DNA of 27,113 bases from Actinocrinis sp035650855 (lineage in GTDB: Bacteria; Actinomycetota; Actinomycetes; Streptomycetales; Catenulisporaceae). The stretch lies in contig NZ_DASRGV010000371.1 in the NCBI RefSeq assembly GCF_035650855.1, positions 1 through 27,113 on the forward strand. The letters run 5' to 3'. Positions 1 through 8,075 of this stretch are shown one piece after another. Under the pieces are notes generated by a model. The model was not told the DNA's origin and ran no database searches. It worked only from the letters and a program-made list of their open reading frames with translations. Within the stretch, counting starts at the first letter, position 1, and the number at the start of each line of letters is the position of its first letter. Both the position numbers and the translations under genes were made by a program.

Positions 1-1043
1 ATCCGGACGTCAACCCGGACCCGGAGACCCAGGAGCGGTTCAAGGAGATAGGGCTGGCCTACGAGGTCCTGTCCGACCCGCAGAAGCGTCAGGTCTACGA
101 CCTCGGCGGCGATCCGACCCGCAGCTCGTCCTCGGCCGGCGCGCCGGGCGGCGGCTTCGGCGCCGGCTTCGCGTTCAGCGACATCATGGACGCGTTCTTC
201 GGCGGCGGGGCCTCGCGCGGTCCGCGCTCCCGGGTGCGCCGCGGCCAAGACGCGCTGATCCGGGTCGAGATCGACCTGACCGAGGCGGCCTTCGGTGCGC
301 AGCGCGATATCCAGGTGGACACCGCGGTGGTCTGCCCGACCTGCGCCGGAGACGGCGCCGCGCCGGGAACCTCGCCGGTCACCTGCGACATGTGCCGCGG
401 CCGCGGCGAGGTCTCGCAGGTCACGCGGTCGTTCCTGGGCCAGGTGATGACCTCTCGGCCGTGCCCGCAGTGTCAGGGCTACGGCACGGTCGTCCCCACG
501 CCGTGTGTCGAGTGCGCAGGCGACGGCCGGGTACGCACCCGCCGGACTCTTACCGTGAAGATCCCGCCGGGCGTGGACAACGGCACCCGCATTCAGCTGG
601 CGGGGGAGGGCGAGGTCGGTCCCGGCGCGGGCCCGGCCGGCGACCTGTACATCGAGATCGTCGAGGAGCCGCACCCGATCTTCCAGCGGCGCGGCGACGA
701 TCTGCACTGCACGGTCACCATGCCGATGACCGCCGCGTCCCTCGGCACCAAGATCCCGCTGGAGACCCTGGACGGCTCGGTGGAGCTGGACATCCGTCCC
801 GGCACCCAGTCCGGCCAGTCGATCACGTTGCGCAGCCGCGGCATCCAACATCTGCGCGGCACCAGCCGGGGCGACCTGGTGGTGCACGTGGAGGTGCAGA
901 CCCCGAAGAACCTCGACCCGGAGCAGGAGGAGCTGATGCGCAAGCTCGCCCGGCTGCGCGGCGAGGAGCGCCCGGCCGGCACCTTCGCCCCAGGCAAGCA
1001 GGGCCTCTTCTCCCGGATCAAGGACGCGATCAACAACGGGTGA
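1..1043 (+). CDS. dnaJ: Chaperone protein DnaJ (DnaJ2 type), 5' end outside window
   Basis: This is a type I J-domain co-chaperone that stimulates DnaK ATPase and binds unfolded clients. The reading frame is already open at base 3. The window opens on ?AT-CCG-GAC, which would be the HPD motif with its His codon cut. It is followed by J-domain helix III (ERFKEIGLAYEVLSDPQKR) and a Gly/Phe-rich stretch. Four CxxCxGxG zinc-binding repeats start near bases 333, 384, 462 and 504. The two C-terminal beta-sandwich client domains follow, up to the stop at 1041-1043. About 30 N-terminal residues are missing only because of the window edge. rsmE follows after 46 bases, as in the hrcA-dnaJ2-rsmE cluster of actinobacteria, so hrcA is expected just upstream. 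Family assignment is very secure; the DnaJ2 label rests on the neighbourhood. Confidence 0.97.
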   Translation, partial: PDVNPDPETQERFKEIGLAYEVLSDPQKRQVYDLGGDPTRSSSSAGAPGGGFGAGFAFSDIMDAFFGGGASRGPRSRVRRGQDALIRVEIDLTEAAFGAQRDIQVDTAVVCPTCAGDGAAPGTSPVTCDMCRGRGEVSQVTRSFLGQVMTSRPCPQCQGYGTVVPTPCVECAGDGRVRTRRTLTVKIPPGVDNGTRIQLAGEGEVGPGAGPAGDLYIEIVEEPHPIFQRRGDDLHCTVTMPMTAASLGTKIPLETLDGSVELDIRPGTQSGQSITLRSRGIQHLRGTSRGDLVVHVEVQTPKNLDPEQEELMRKLARLRGEERPAGTFAPGKQGLFSRIKDAINNG

Positions 1044-1089
1044 CGGCTGGCCACGGACTACTGCCTACTGCTATGACGACAGCTCACAT

Positions 1090-1848
1090 ATGACAACTGT
1101 GCCCGTGTTCCGCGTCGAGGCGGAGAAGATGTCCGGACCGGCGATCCGGCTGGACGGTCCCGAGGGACGGCACGCCGCGCTGGTGCGCAGAATGCGGCCC
1201 GGCGAACGGCTCGACCTGACCGACGGCGCGGGACGGCTCGCCGAGTGCGTCGTGCGCTCGGTCGGCGGCTCCGGCGACCCGGCGCTGGAACTCGACGTGC
1301 TCGAACACCGGTCGGTGCCGAGGCCGAGCCCGTCCATCACGGTGGTGCAGGCGCTGGCGAAGGGCGATCGCGGCGAGCTGGCGGTCGAGATGATGACCGA
1401 GATCGGCGTGGACGTGATCGTGCCCTGGTCGGCCTCCCGGTCGATCGTGCAGTGGCGCGCCGACCGCGGCGAGAAGGCCCTGGCCAAGTGGCGGTCGACC
1501 GCGGCCGAGGCGGCCAAGCAGTCGCGGCGGTCGTGGTGGCCGCAGATCACCGAACCGGCGACGACGGCGCAGGTCGCCCGGTTGCTCGACAAGGCGGCCG
1601 CGGCCGCGGTGCTGCACGAGGACGCGGCCGGCTCGCTCGCCGACCTGACGGTCGGTCAGGAAGGCGACATCGTCCTGGTCGTCGGCCCCGAGGGCGGGAT
1701 TTCGCCCGACGAACTACGCGCGTTCGCCGAAGCTGGCGCGGTCGCGTACCGCATGGGACCGACCGTCCTACGCACTTCCACCGCTGGTACCGCAGCCGCC
1801 GCCGTGCTGCTCGCGCGCTCCGGCCGCTGGTCGCCAAGCGGCCGGTAA
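1090..1848 (+). CDS. rsmE: 16S rRNA (uracil(1498)-N(3))-methyltransferase RsmE
   Basis: This is a SPOUT-class methyltransferase that uses S-adenosylmethionine to methylate N3 of U1498 in 16S rRNA. The protein has 252 residues, the usual family length. An N-terminal PUA-like segment contains GPEGRHAALVRRMRPGE. The trefoil-knot SAM site is visible as GPEGGIS (about residues 199-205) and as MGPTVLRTSTAGTAAAAVLL near the C-terminus. An ATG 17 bases upstream (1073) is in another frame and closes quickly, so the ATG at 1090 is chosen. It follows dnaJ closely and is probably co-transcribed. Its stop lies 15 bases from the stop of the convergent minus-strand gene. Confidence 0.95.
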   Translation: MTTVPVFRVEAEKMSGPAIRLDGPEGRHAALVRRMRPGERLDLTDGAGRLAECVVRSVGGSGDPALELDVLEHRSVPRPSPSITVVQALAKGDRGELAVEMMTEIGVDVIVPWSASRSIVQWRADRGEKALAKWRSTAAEAAKQSRRSWWPQITEPATTAQVARLLDKAAAAAVLHEDAAGSLADLTVGQEGDIVLVVGPEGGISPDELRAFAEAGAVAYRMGPTVLRTSTAGTAAAAVLLARSGRWSPSGR

Positions 1849-1863
1849 CGCGTCACGTCCCGA

Positions 1864-2451
1864 CTAGAGGCAGAACTTGTCGGTGAACGTGTCGGTCTCG
1901 GTGTCCGGAAAGAAGACGTGCGCCAGGCCCTGAGTACAGGTACCGGCCGTCGGAACGAACGGAGCGGACCAGAAGTCCGGGCCGGCGGTGCCGTTCACGA
2001 AGGTCCGCGCGCCCACGATCGCGTCGTGGGTGAGGTCGAACACCGCCATGCCGAGGTCGTAGTGCTGCTTCTGCTCGCGGAACTGGAGCCACGGGTACGC
2101 GTATCCGTACACGCTGTGGCACTTCGGCGAGTAGAACTGCTTCACCGAGAACGCGATCATGCCGTGCCAGTGCGCGTACGAAGTGGTGCCGACCTGAAAT
2201 GCGTCCGGGCAGGGGATCGGCACCAGCTCCGGCTTCGTGGGGGTCGACTTCGGCGTGGGCGTAGACGTCGGGGCCGGGTTCGAGGTGACGGCAGACGCCG
2301 CGGCTGAGGCGCTCGGCGTCGCGGTCGCGGCGGGCAGCGCGACCTTGAATGTGCTGGCTTCGGAGGTCGGCTTGGCCAGCGCGAGCGGCACCGCGGCGAG
2401 CGCGGCGGTGAGCAGTGCGGTGGCGACGACGTGTGCGGCGAGGCGGTCCAT
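1864..2451 (-). CDS. Putative secreted protein of unknown function
   Basis: This predicted exported protein has 195 residues. The start at 2451 is chosen because AGGGAAAG lies just upstream and because MDRLAAHVVATALLTAALAA forms a signal peptide; an in-frame ATG at 2505 would place 18 unlikely residues before it. After the signal comes an Ala/Ser/Thr/Pro-rich linker (about residues 35-75). A roughly 120-residue globular part follows with four Cys, including YSPKCHSVYGYAYPW, FDLTHDAIVGARTFVNG and a final KFCL. The YSPxC pattern loosely resembles actinobacterial DUF2690-type secreted proteins; I cannot confirm that by eye. It sits alone on the minus strand between rsmE and the HIT gene, interrupting an otherwise conserved plus-strand block. 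No function can be assigned. Confidence 0.8.
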   Translation of the reverse strand: MDRLAAHVVATALLTAALAAVPLALAKPTSEASTFKVALPAATATPSASAAASAVTSNPAPTSTPTPKSTPTKPELVPIPCPDAFQVGTTSYAHWHGMIAFSVKQFYSPKCHSVYGYAYPWLQFREQKQHYDLGMAVFDLTHDAIVGARTFVNGTAGPDFWSAPFVPTAGTCTQGLAHVFFPDTETDTFTDKFCL

Positions 2452-2651
2452 TGAAGCTTTCCCTGCTTGTGCGTGGGATCCGGGAGAAGTACCCGTTGTG
2501 ATCACGTGGTGGCGATCCGGAACGGTACACAGTGGGAGACCAACGAGAAGGCCTAGGATCGGTCCGACTGAACGGAATCGACTCGTTCGTGCGAACGATG
2601 ATCACCGGTTCGAGCGAATCGTGACCTGCGGCTACAACCCCGGAGAGCGGT

Positions 2652-3044
2652 ATGACAAGCACGGAAACGGCCTACGACGACAACTGCCTGTTCTGCCGGA
2701 TCGCGGCCGGGCAGATCCCCGCGACGATCGTCCGGGACAGCGCCGACTTCCTCTCCTTCCGCGACATCAATCCGCAGGCCCCGACGCACGTGCTGGTGAT
2801 CCCCAAGGCGCACGGCTACCGCGACGCCGGCGAACTGGCCGCGAAGAACCCGGAACTGGCCGGCCGGCTGATCGCCGAGGGAGCCGAGGTCGCCCGGCTG
2901 GAGGGACTGGCCGATCACGCGGACATTCCCGGGTACCGCCTGGTCCTGAACACCGACGATGCCGCCGGACAGACGGTGTACCACGTCCATCTGCACGTCC
3001 TCGGCGGAGACGCGTTGGGGCACTTCGGGTCGGCGGCGCACTAG
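2652..3044 (+). CDS. HIT family nucleotide-binding hydrolase (HINT type)
   Basis: This histidine-triad protein has 130 residues and is predicted to act on nucleoside phosphoramidates or related AMP conjugates in the cytoplasm. The N-terminus carries CLFCRIAAGQIPATIV, with the paired Cys typical of zinc-binding HINT proteins. FRDINPQAPTHVLVIPK follows, and the triad HVHLH is at residues 111-115 followed by VLGG. The ATG is preceded by GGAGAG. The gene starts the plus-strand run toward phoH, but two hairpins just after its stop suggest its transcript may end there. A similar gene sits between rsmE and phoH in many actinobacteria. The physiological substrate cannot be read from the sequence. Confidence 0.93.
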   Translation: MTSTETAYDDNCLFCRIAAGQIPATIVRDSADFLSFRDINPQAPTHVLVIPKAHGYRDAGELAAKNPELAGRLIAEGAEVARLEGLADHADIPGYRLVLNTDDAAGQTVYHVHLHVLGGDALGHFGSAAH

Positions 3045-3087
3045 TTTCCGGCGCGCCGCTCGCCGGAAACGCGGCCTTAGCGCCGCG
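3045..3087 (+). terminator. Tandem hairpin terminator after the HIT gene
   Basis: The first hairpin begins immediately after the TAG stop. It has the perfect 9-bp arms TTTCCGGCG (3045-3053) and CGCCGGAAA (3061-3069) around a 7-base loop. A second hairpin, CGCGGC/GCCGCG (3070-3075 with 3082-3087), follows directly. There is no T tract, which is common for actinobacterial terminators. The prediction rests on structure only. Confidence 0.55.
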
Positions 3088-3217
3088 TTGACCAGTGCTT
3101 TGCCCTGAGGGCGGTTGAAATAATTTACGGGGAGCGAGACGTTTGTGCTCGATATCATGGAACCGTCCCCGTCAGCGTCGATCGAAGGAATGATTCGAAG
3201 GCCCCCGCGGCCCGCCT

Positions 3218-4399
3218 ATGACTGAGCAGCCGAACAGGTCCCGTACCTCTTCCTCCACCTCTCGCGCGCGCACCCGCAAGGGCTCGCCCACCGCCCCCGC
3301 GCAGGCCGCCTCGTCGATCGTCTCGCCCTCGAGCGAGCCCGAGGCCGCCGTGCCCGCGCAGACCAAGATCACCATCCCGGCGGCGCATCCGATGGTGGCC
3401 GTCCTGGGCACCGGCGACAGCATCCTGCGGGTCATCGAGGAGCAGCTGCCCGGACTCGACCTGCACGCGCGCGGCAACGAGATCACCGCGACCGGACCGC
3501 GCGAGGACGTCGAGCTCGCCGAGCAGCTGTTCGCCGAGATGCTGCTGGTGCTGCGCACCGGCGCGCCGCTGACCGAGGACGCTGTCCAGCGCTCCATCGC
3601 CATCCTGCGGTCCGCCCGCAACGGCGAGTCCGGCGAGCGGCCCGCCGAGGTGCTGACTCAGAACATCCTGTCCAACCGCGGCCGCACCATCCGGCCGAAG
3701 ACCGTGAACCAGAAGCGGTACGTCGACGCGATCGACAAGCACACGATCGTCTTCGGCATCGGCCCAGCGGGCACCGGCAAGACCTACCTGGCGATGGCCA
3801 AGGCCGTGCAGGCGCTCCAGGCCAAGGACGTCAATCGGATCATCCTCACGCGTCCCGCGGTCGAGGCCGGCGAGCGGCTCGGCTTCCTGCCCGGAACGCT
3901 GTACGAGAAGATCGACCCCTACCTGCGCCCGCTCTACGACGCGCTGCACGACATGATCGACCCCGACTCGATCCCGCGCCTGATGGCCGCCGGCACCATC
4001 GAGGTCGCCCCGCTCGCTTACATGCGGGGAAGGACCTTGAACGACGCCTTCATCATCCTGGACGAGGCGCAGAACACCTCGGCCGAGCAGATGAAGATGT
4101 TCCTGACCCGCCTCGGCTTCGGCTCCAAGGTGGTCGTCACCGGCGACGTCACACAGGTGGACCTGCCCGGCGGCACCGAGTCCGGGCTGCGCGTGGTGCA
4201 GCACATCCTGGAGGGCGTGGACGACATCCACTTCGCCCGGCTGACGAGCACCGACGTGGTGCGGCACCGGCTGGTCGGGGAGATCGTGGACGCCTACGGG
4301 CGTTACGACGCGGCCAGGCAGGAGCGCGAGCAGGGCGGGGTCGCGCCGATGAACCGGGCGCAGCGCCGCGCCGCCCCCCGGGCCCGCGCGGTGGGATGA
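3218..4399 (+). CDS. phoH: PhoH family ATPase (PhoH-like protein)
   Basis: This is a cytoplasmic P-loop ATPase of the PhoH/RhaA group, linked in the literature to RNA metabolism. A KH-like N-terminal domain lies around residues 50-130. The ATPase core has Walker A GPAGTGKT (182-189), the block ILTRPAVEAGERLGFLPGTL, and Walker B LDEAQN (281-286). A second part contains KVVVTGDVTQVDLPGG. The first 44 residues from the ATG are low-complexity Ser/Thr/Arg. An in-frame GTG at 3350 would give about 350 residues, closer to mycobacterial PhoH1, so the start is uncertain. ybeY follows within a few bases, which fits the conserved phoH-ybeY pairing in RNA processing. Confidence 0.95.
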   Translation: MTEQPNRSRTSSSTSRARTRKGSPTAPAQAASSIVSPSSEPEAAVPAQTKITIPAAHPMVAVLGTGDSILRVIEEQLPGLDLHARGNEITATGPREDVELAEQLFAEMLLVLRTGAPLTEDAVQRSIAILRSARNGESGERPAEVLTQNILSNRGRTIRPKTVNQKRYVDAIDKHTIVFGIGPAGTGKTYLAMAKAVQALQAKDVNRIILTRPAVEAGERLGFLPGTLYEKIDPYLRPLYDALHDMIDPDSIPRLMAAGTIEVAPLAYMRGRTLNDAFIILDEAQNTSAEQMKMFLTRLGFGSKVVVTGDVTQVDLPGGTESGLRVVQHILEGVDDIHFARLTSTDVVRHRLVGEIVDAYGRYDAARQEREQGGVAPMNRAQRRAAPRARAVG

Positions 4400-4407
4400 T
4401 TCCCGCC

Positions 4408-4887
4408 ATGTCGATCGATATCAACAACGAGTCGGGCGTGGCCGTGGACGAGGCGGCCATCGTCGCGCTCGCCCGGCACGTCCTCGACCAGATGGGCATC
4501 CACCCGCTGGCCGAGCTGTCCATCCTGCTGGTCGACACCGCCGCGATGGAGCAGCTGCACATCCAGTGGATGGACGAGCCGGGACCGACCGACGTGCTGT
4601 CCTTCCCGATGGACGAGCTGCGTCCGTCGCGGGCCGAGGACGACAACGAGCCGACGCCGGGGCTGCTCGGCGACGTGGTGCTGTGCCCCGAGGTGGCGGC
4701 CAAGCAGGGCGAGGCGGCCGGCCACTCGATGGAGGACGAGCTGCACCTGCTCACCACGCACGGCATCCTGCACCTGCTCGGCTACGACCACGCCGAGCCG
4801 GACGAGAAGGCCGAGATGTTCGGGCTCCAGCAGGAACTTCTCGACCGCTGGCGCAAGCACCCCTCCGATGAGCGTCCCGGACGCTGA
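4408..4887 (+). CDS. ybeY: Endoribonuclease YbeY (rRNA maturation factor)
   Basis: YbeY is a zinc-dependent endoribonuclease needed for 16S rRNA 3'-end maturation and ribosome quality control. The zinc motif HGILHLLGYDH is at residues 118-128, giving ligands H118, H122 and H128. The conserved block DEPGPTDVLSFPMDEL precedes it. Length is 159 residues. The start at 4408 (MSIDINNESG) is chosen because actinobacterial homologues begin this way; an ATG at 4396 overlapping the phoH stop would add only MIPA. Tight spacing to phoH upstream and to the CBS-protein gene 3 bases downstream indicates one operon. Confidence 0.95.
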   Translation: MSIDINNESGVAVDEAAIVALARHVLDQMGIHPLAELSILLVDTAAMEQLHIQWMDEPGPTDVLSFPMDELRPSRAEDDNEPTPGLLGDVVLCPEVAAKQGEAAGHSMEDELHLLTTHGILHLLGYDHAEPDEKAEMFGLQQELLDRWRKHPSDERPGR

Positions 4888-4890
4888 GCC

Positions 4891-6411
4891 GTGACCGCGA
4901 CCATAGCGTGGCTTCTTGTCGGCGCGGTCGTGTCGGTGCTGATCGCGGGGCTGGCGGCCGGGGTCGAGGCCGCGCTGGCGCGCATCTCCCGAGTACGCGC
5001 GGCCGAACTGCTCGAGCGCGGCGAGCCCGGGGCGGCTCGGCTGGTCCGGCTGACCGAGGACTTGCCGCGGTACGTCAACCTGGTGCTGCTTATCCGCGTC
5101 GTCGGCGAGATGGCCGCGGCGGTGATGGTCACCATGGTGTGCGCGCATCGCTGGGGCTTGACCGTCGGCACCGGCGCGCTGTCGGTCGCGATCATGGCCG
5201 TCGTCTCGTACGTGGTCGTCGGGGTCAGCCCGCGCACCCTCGGCCGCCAGCACGCCCCGCAGATCGCCGTGGCCGGCGCCGCCGTGCTGCTGCCGCTCGG
5301 CCGCATTCTCGGACCTCTTCCGCGCGCGCTGATCGTGCTCGGCAACGCGTTGACCCCCGGCAAGGGCTTCCGCGAGGGACCGTTCGCCACCGAGGCCGAA
5401 CTGCGCGCGCTGGTCGACATCGCCGAGCAGAACAGCGAGATCGAGGCCGCCGAGCGGCGCATGGTGCACTCGGTCTTCGAGCTCGGCGACACGCTGGTCA
5501 AGGAGGTCATGGTCCCGCGCACGGACATGCTCTTCATCGAGCGCGGCAAGACCCTGCGACAGGCGCTGAACCTGGCGCTGCGCAGCGGGTTCTCCCGGAT
5601 CCCGGTCACCGGCCAGAACGCGGACGACGTGGTCGGCATCGTGTATCTCAAGGATCTGGCGCGGCGGATGTACGAGGGCTCGGCGGCCTCCGACCCGCTG
5701 TCCGATCCGGTCGAGACGGTCATGCGCCCGGCCAGCTTCGTGCCGGACTCCAAGCACGCCGACGAACTGCTGCGGGACATGCAGGCCCAGCGCATCCACC
5801 TGGCGGTCGTGATCGACGAGTACGGCGGCACGGCCGGCCTGGTCACCATCGAGGACATCCTGGAGGAGATCGTCGGGGAGATCGCCGACGAGTACGACCA
5901 GGGCAAGCCGCAGGTCGAGTGGCTCGCCAAGCCGGGCGACCTGAGCGGCGGCGCACGGGTGTCCGCGCGGCTCGGCTTGGACGAACTCGGCGAGCTGTTC
6001 CATCGCGACCTTGAGGACGAGGACGTCGAGACGGTCGGCGGACTGCTCGGCAAGCGCCTCGGCAAGGTACCGATCCCGGGCGCGACGGTACGCATCGACG
6101 GACTCACCATCACCGCCGAGTCCACCGAGGGCCGCAGGCGCAGGATCGGGACCGTGCTGGTGCGGGCGGTGCCGGATGAGGATGACGAGGGCGGCGAGCA
6201 GTCGCGCGGATCCGACTCGCGAGGTCTCGAGTCTCGCGGTCCTGAGTCACGCGGTCCTGAGTCACGCGGTCCTGAGTCACGCGGTTCTGAGTCACGCAGC
6301 CTCGAGTCGCAGAGCCCCGACTCGCGCGAGCAGGAGCCCCGCAACCCGAACCGCAACGGTTCGCGTCCGGTCGACGACTTCGATCCGGTCGACGCCGATC
6401 CCGACGATTGA
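4891..6411 (+). CDS. Hemolysin/CorC-type transporter (CNNM/DUF21-CBS-CBS-CorC_HlyC) with repeat tail
   Basis: This membrane protein of 506 residues belongs to the CNNM/CorC family, implicated in magnesium and other divalent-cation efflux. The N-terminal DUF21 transmembrane domain spans about residues 1-160. Two CBS domains follow (about 205-330), with KEVMVPRTDM at the first and VVIDEYGGTAGLVTIEDILE at the second. A CorC_HlyC domain (about 345-430) contains VETVGGLLG. Residues 441-480 are eight copies of a pentapeptide close to PESRG, then an acidic, disordered end; most relatives lack such a tail. The start is a GTG 3 bases after the ybeY stop, consistent with translational coupling although no clear ribosome-binding site is seen. 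The transported ion is inferred from the family. Confidence 0.92.
   Translation: MTATIAWLLVGAVVSVLIAGLAAGVEAALARISRVRAAELLERGEPGAARLVRLTEDLPRYVNLVLLIRVVGEMAAAVMVTMVCAHRWGLTVGTGALSVAIMAVVSYVVVGVSPRTLGRQHAPQIAVAGAAVLLPLGRILGPLPRALIVLGNALTPGKGFREGPFATEAELRALVDIAEQNSEIEAAERRMVHSVFELGDTLVKEVMVPRTDMLFIERGKTLRQALNLALRSGFSRIPVTGQNADDVVGIVYLKDLARRMYEGSAASDPLSDPVETVMRPASFVPDSKHADELLRDMQAQRIHLAVVIDEYGGTAGLVTIEDILEEIVGEIADEYDQGKPQVEWLAKPGDLSGGARVSARLGLDELGELFHRDLEDEDVETVGGLLGKRLGKVPIPGATVRIDGLTITAESTEGRRRRIGTVLVRAVPDEDDEGGEQSRGSDSRGLESRGPESRGPESRGPESRGSESRSLESQSPDSREQEPRNPNRNGSRPVDDFDPVDADPDD
6211..6330 (+). repeat. 15-bp tandem repeat, eight units, in the tail of the CorC-type gene
   Basis: Units of 15 bases run in frame from 6211. 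Three identical copies of CCTGAGTCACGCGGT (6241-6255, 6256-6270, 6271-6285) are flanked by diverged units at 6211, 6226, 6286, 6301 and 6316. The encoded pentapeptides read SDSRG, LESRG, PESRG (three times), SESRS, LESQS and PDSRE. Copy-number change would keep the frame and alter only tail length. Confidence 0.9.
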
Positions 6412-6433
6412 ACTCACTGGACTAGAGGAACCG

Positions 6434-6787
6434 ATGACCGCCGAGCAGGCCGCCGCAGCGCCGGAACTCGACCCCGAGGACGCGAAGATCATCACCCTGG
6501 CCCGCTCCGCGCGGGCCCGGAACCGCACGCCGGAGGGCGCCGCCGTGCGTGACGCCACCGGTCGCACCTACGCGGCGGTGACCGTGGCGCTGCCCTCGCT
6601 CAAGCTCTCCGCGCTCGAAGCTGCCGTCGCGACGGCGGTCTCCTCGGGGGCCGACCGGCTGGAAGCGGCCGCGGTCGTGTCCGAGGCGGCCGAGCTCGCC
6701 GAGGCCGACATCGCCGCCGCCCGCGACCTCAATGTCGGCGCCGTCTTCCTCGCGGCCCCGGACGGAACCGTGGTTACCCGTCGATAG
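6434..6787 (+). CDS. Cytidine deaminase-like protein lacking catalytic residues
   Basis: This protein of 117 residues resembles the small protein found between the CorC-type gene and era in many actinobacteria (Rv2365c-like position) and often annotated cytidine deaminase. It keeps the general fold pattern: ARSARARNRTPEGAAVRDATGRTY at the N-terminus and LSALEAAVATAVSSGA where true enzymes carry the Cys-Ala-Glu motif. The whole protein contains no Cys and no His, so it cannot form the zinc site and should not deaminate cytidine. The ATG is preceded by AGAGGA and lies 22 bases after the upstream stop, so it belongs to the same operon. Its role is unknown; a structural or binding role for a dead deaminase fold is an inference. 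Confidence 0.88.
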   Translation: MTAEQAAAAPELDPEDAKIITLARSARARNRTPEGAAVRDATGRTYAAVTVALPSLKLSALEAAVATAVSSGADRLEAAAVVSEAAELAEADIAAARDLNVGAVFLAAPDGTVVTRR

Positions 6788-6878
6788 GCAGGTCGCAGAA
6801 TCGTGACAGTTCTGCACGAAAGTGCGCAGCGGCGCGCGCCACGGCACCTTAGCGTTGGGCTTGTCGTACGGTGGCACG

Positions 6879-8075
6879 GTGAGCGGTAACGGTTCAGACC
6901 GGTACTACGGCAGCGGTGGCGGCGGCGCCCAGTGGCCTGAGTTCGACCCGGAACAGGTCACTCAGGACGCTCCGGCGCGCGATCCGCTGGCCCCCTCGAC
7001 CTCGACTTACGGACGCGGCGGCAAGAGCGTCAAGCCGAGGCCGCCGCGTACCGGCGGCTCCGCCCGCGCGGGCGGCCGGCGCTGGGGGCGCATCGCCGTG
7101 TTCACGGTTCTCGCGCTCGTCCTGCTGTTCGTCGGCACCGGGATCGGCACCTGGTTCTGGGCCTCCGGCAAGGTGACCAAGGTCGCCGCGCTGTCCGACT
7201 ACGACGGCAGGCCGGCGCAGGGCGCGGGCACGAACTGGCTGGTCGTCGGCTCCGACAGCCGCTCGAACCTGACCCAGGCTCAGAAGAACGAGCTGCACGT
7301 CGGCTCGGACCAGGGCCAGCGGACCGACACGATCCTGCTGCTGCACTACGGCTCCAGCGGCACCGACCTGATCTCGATCCCGCGCGACTCGTACGTCACC
7401 ATCCCGGCGTACACGGACTCCTCCGGCAAGGCGCACAGCGCGCGGAAGAACAAGATCAACGCCGCCTACGACCTCGGCGGCGCGCCGCTGCTGACCAAGA
7501 CCGTCGAGATGGCCACCGGTGTACGCATCGACCACTACATGGAGATCGGCTTCCTCGGCGTCGTGAACGTCGTCGACGCGGTCGGCGGCGTGCACCTCTG
7601 CCTCGACGCGCCGGTGAAGGACAGCCACTCGGGCGCGGACCTGCCGGCCGGCTGCCAGAACCTGAACGGCACGCAGTCGCTCGCGCTGATCCGCACCCGC
7701 TACTCGCTGGCCAACTCCGACATCAGCCGGATGGCGAACCAGCAGAAATTCGTGGCCGCGCTGGCCAAATCCGCGATGCGGCCCGGCGTCGAGCTCAACC
7801 CGTTCACCCTGTACCCGTTCCTGAACTCGGCGCTCGGCGCGATCGCGGTGGACGACGGCTCGGGCCTTTCCGACCTGGTGAGTATGGCCAGGAAGGTGGG
7901 GCCGATCACCGGCGGGAAGGGCAACGTCGGCACCGTCCCGATCAAGAACGAGGGCTACCAGGTCTCGGGCCTCGGCTCGACGGTGCTGTGGGACTCGACG
8001 CGGGCACAGCAGCTGTTCGGCGCGGTGAATCAGGACACGGCGATCCCCGCCGGGCTGCTGAACCGGATCGGCTGA
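6879..8075 (+). CDS. LytR-CpsA-Psr (LCP) family glycopolymer transferase
   Basis: LCP proteins transfer lipid-linked glycopolymers to peptidoglycan outside the membrane. This one has 398 residues from the GTG at 6879. The N-terminus is disordered and Gly-rich. A single membrane anchor lies at about residues 70-95 (FTVLALVLLFVGTGIGTWFW). The LCP domain has NWLVVGSDSR, QRTDTILLLHY, LISIPRDSYV, the block NKINAAYDLGG, and SLALIRTRYS with DISRMANQQKF. The Arg and Asp residues that bind the polyprenyl pyrophosphate are present. An in-frame GTG at 6822 has no convincing ribosome-binding site, so 6879 is preferred with moderate certainty. The gene occupies the place where era is usually found, and the actual glycopolymer is not evident. 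Confidence 0.92.
   Translation: MSGNGSDRYYGSGGGGAQWPEFDPEQVTQDAPARDPLAPSTSTYGRGGKSVKPRPPRTGGSARAGGRRWGRIAVFTVLALVLLFVGTGIGTWFWASGKVTKVAALSDYDGRPAQGAGTNWLVVGSDSRSNLTQAQKNELHVGSDQGQRTDTILLLHYGSSGTDLISIPRDSYVTIPAYTDSSGKAHSARKNKINAAYDLGGAPLLTKTVEMATGVRIDHYMEIGFLGVVNVVDAVGGVHLCLDAPVKDSHSGADLPAGCQNLNGTQSLALIRTRYSLANSDISRMANQQKFVAALAKSAMRPGVELNPFTLYPFLNSALGAIAVDDGSGLSDLVSMARKVGPITGGKGNVGTVPIKNEGYQVSGLGSTVLWDSTRAQQLFGAVNQDTAIPAGLLNRIG

Noticed and set aside
2531..2559. Promoter with TAGGAT (2554-2559) upstream of the HIT gene
   Set aside because: The -10 is good, but there is no acceptable -35 at 16-18 bases, so it is not listed as a feature.
2583..2598. TCGTTCG-TG-CGAACGA inverted repeat upstream of the HIT gene as a LexA (SOS) box
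   Set aside because: The half-sites are in the wrong order for the actinobacterial LexA consensus CGAAC-N4-GTTCG, and no damage-response gene follows. It may still be an unassigned operator.
4396..4407. ybeY start at the ATG overlapping the phoH stop
   Set aside because: It adds only MIPA before the conserved MSIDINNESG start; the later ATG fits homologues better.
4303..6003. Long minus-strand open frames opposite ybeY and the CorC-type gene
   Set aside because: Their translations are low-complexity His/Arg/Gly-rich with no family motif, while the plus-strand genes are clear.
6211..6330. Phase-variation switch in the CorC-type gene
   Set aside because: The repeat unit is 15 bases, a multiple of three, so copy-number changes would not switch the frame on or off.
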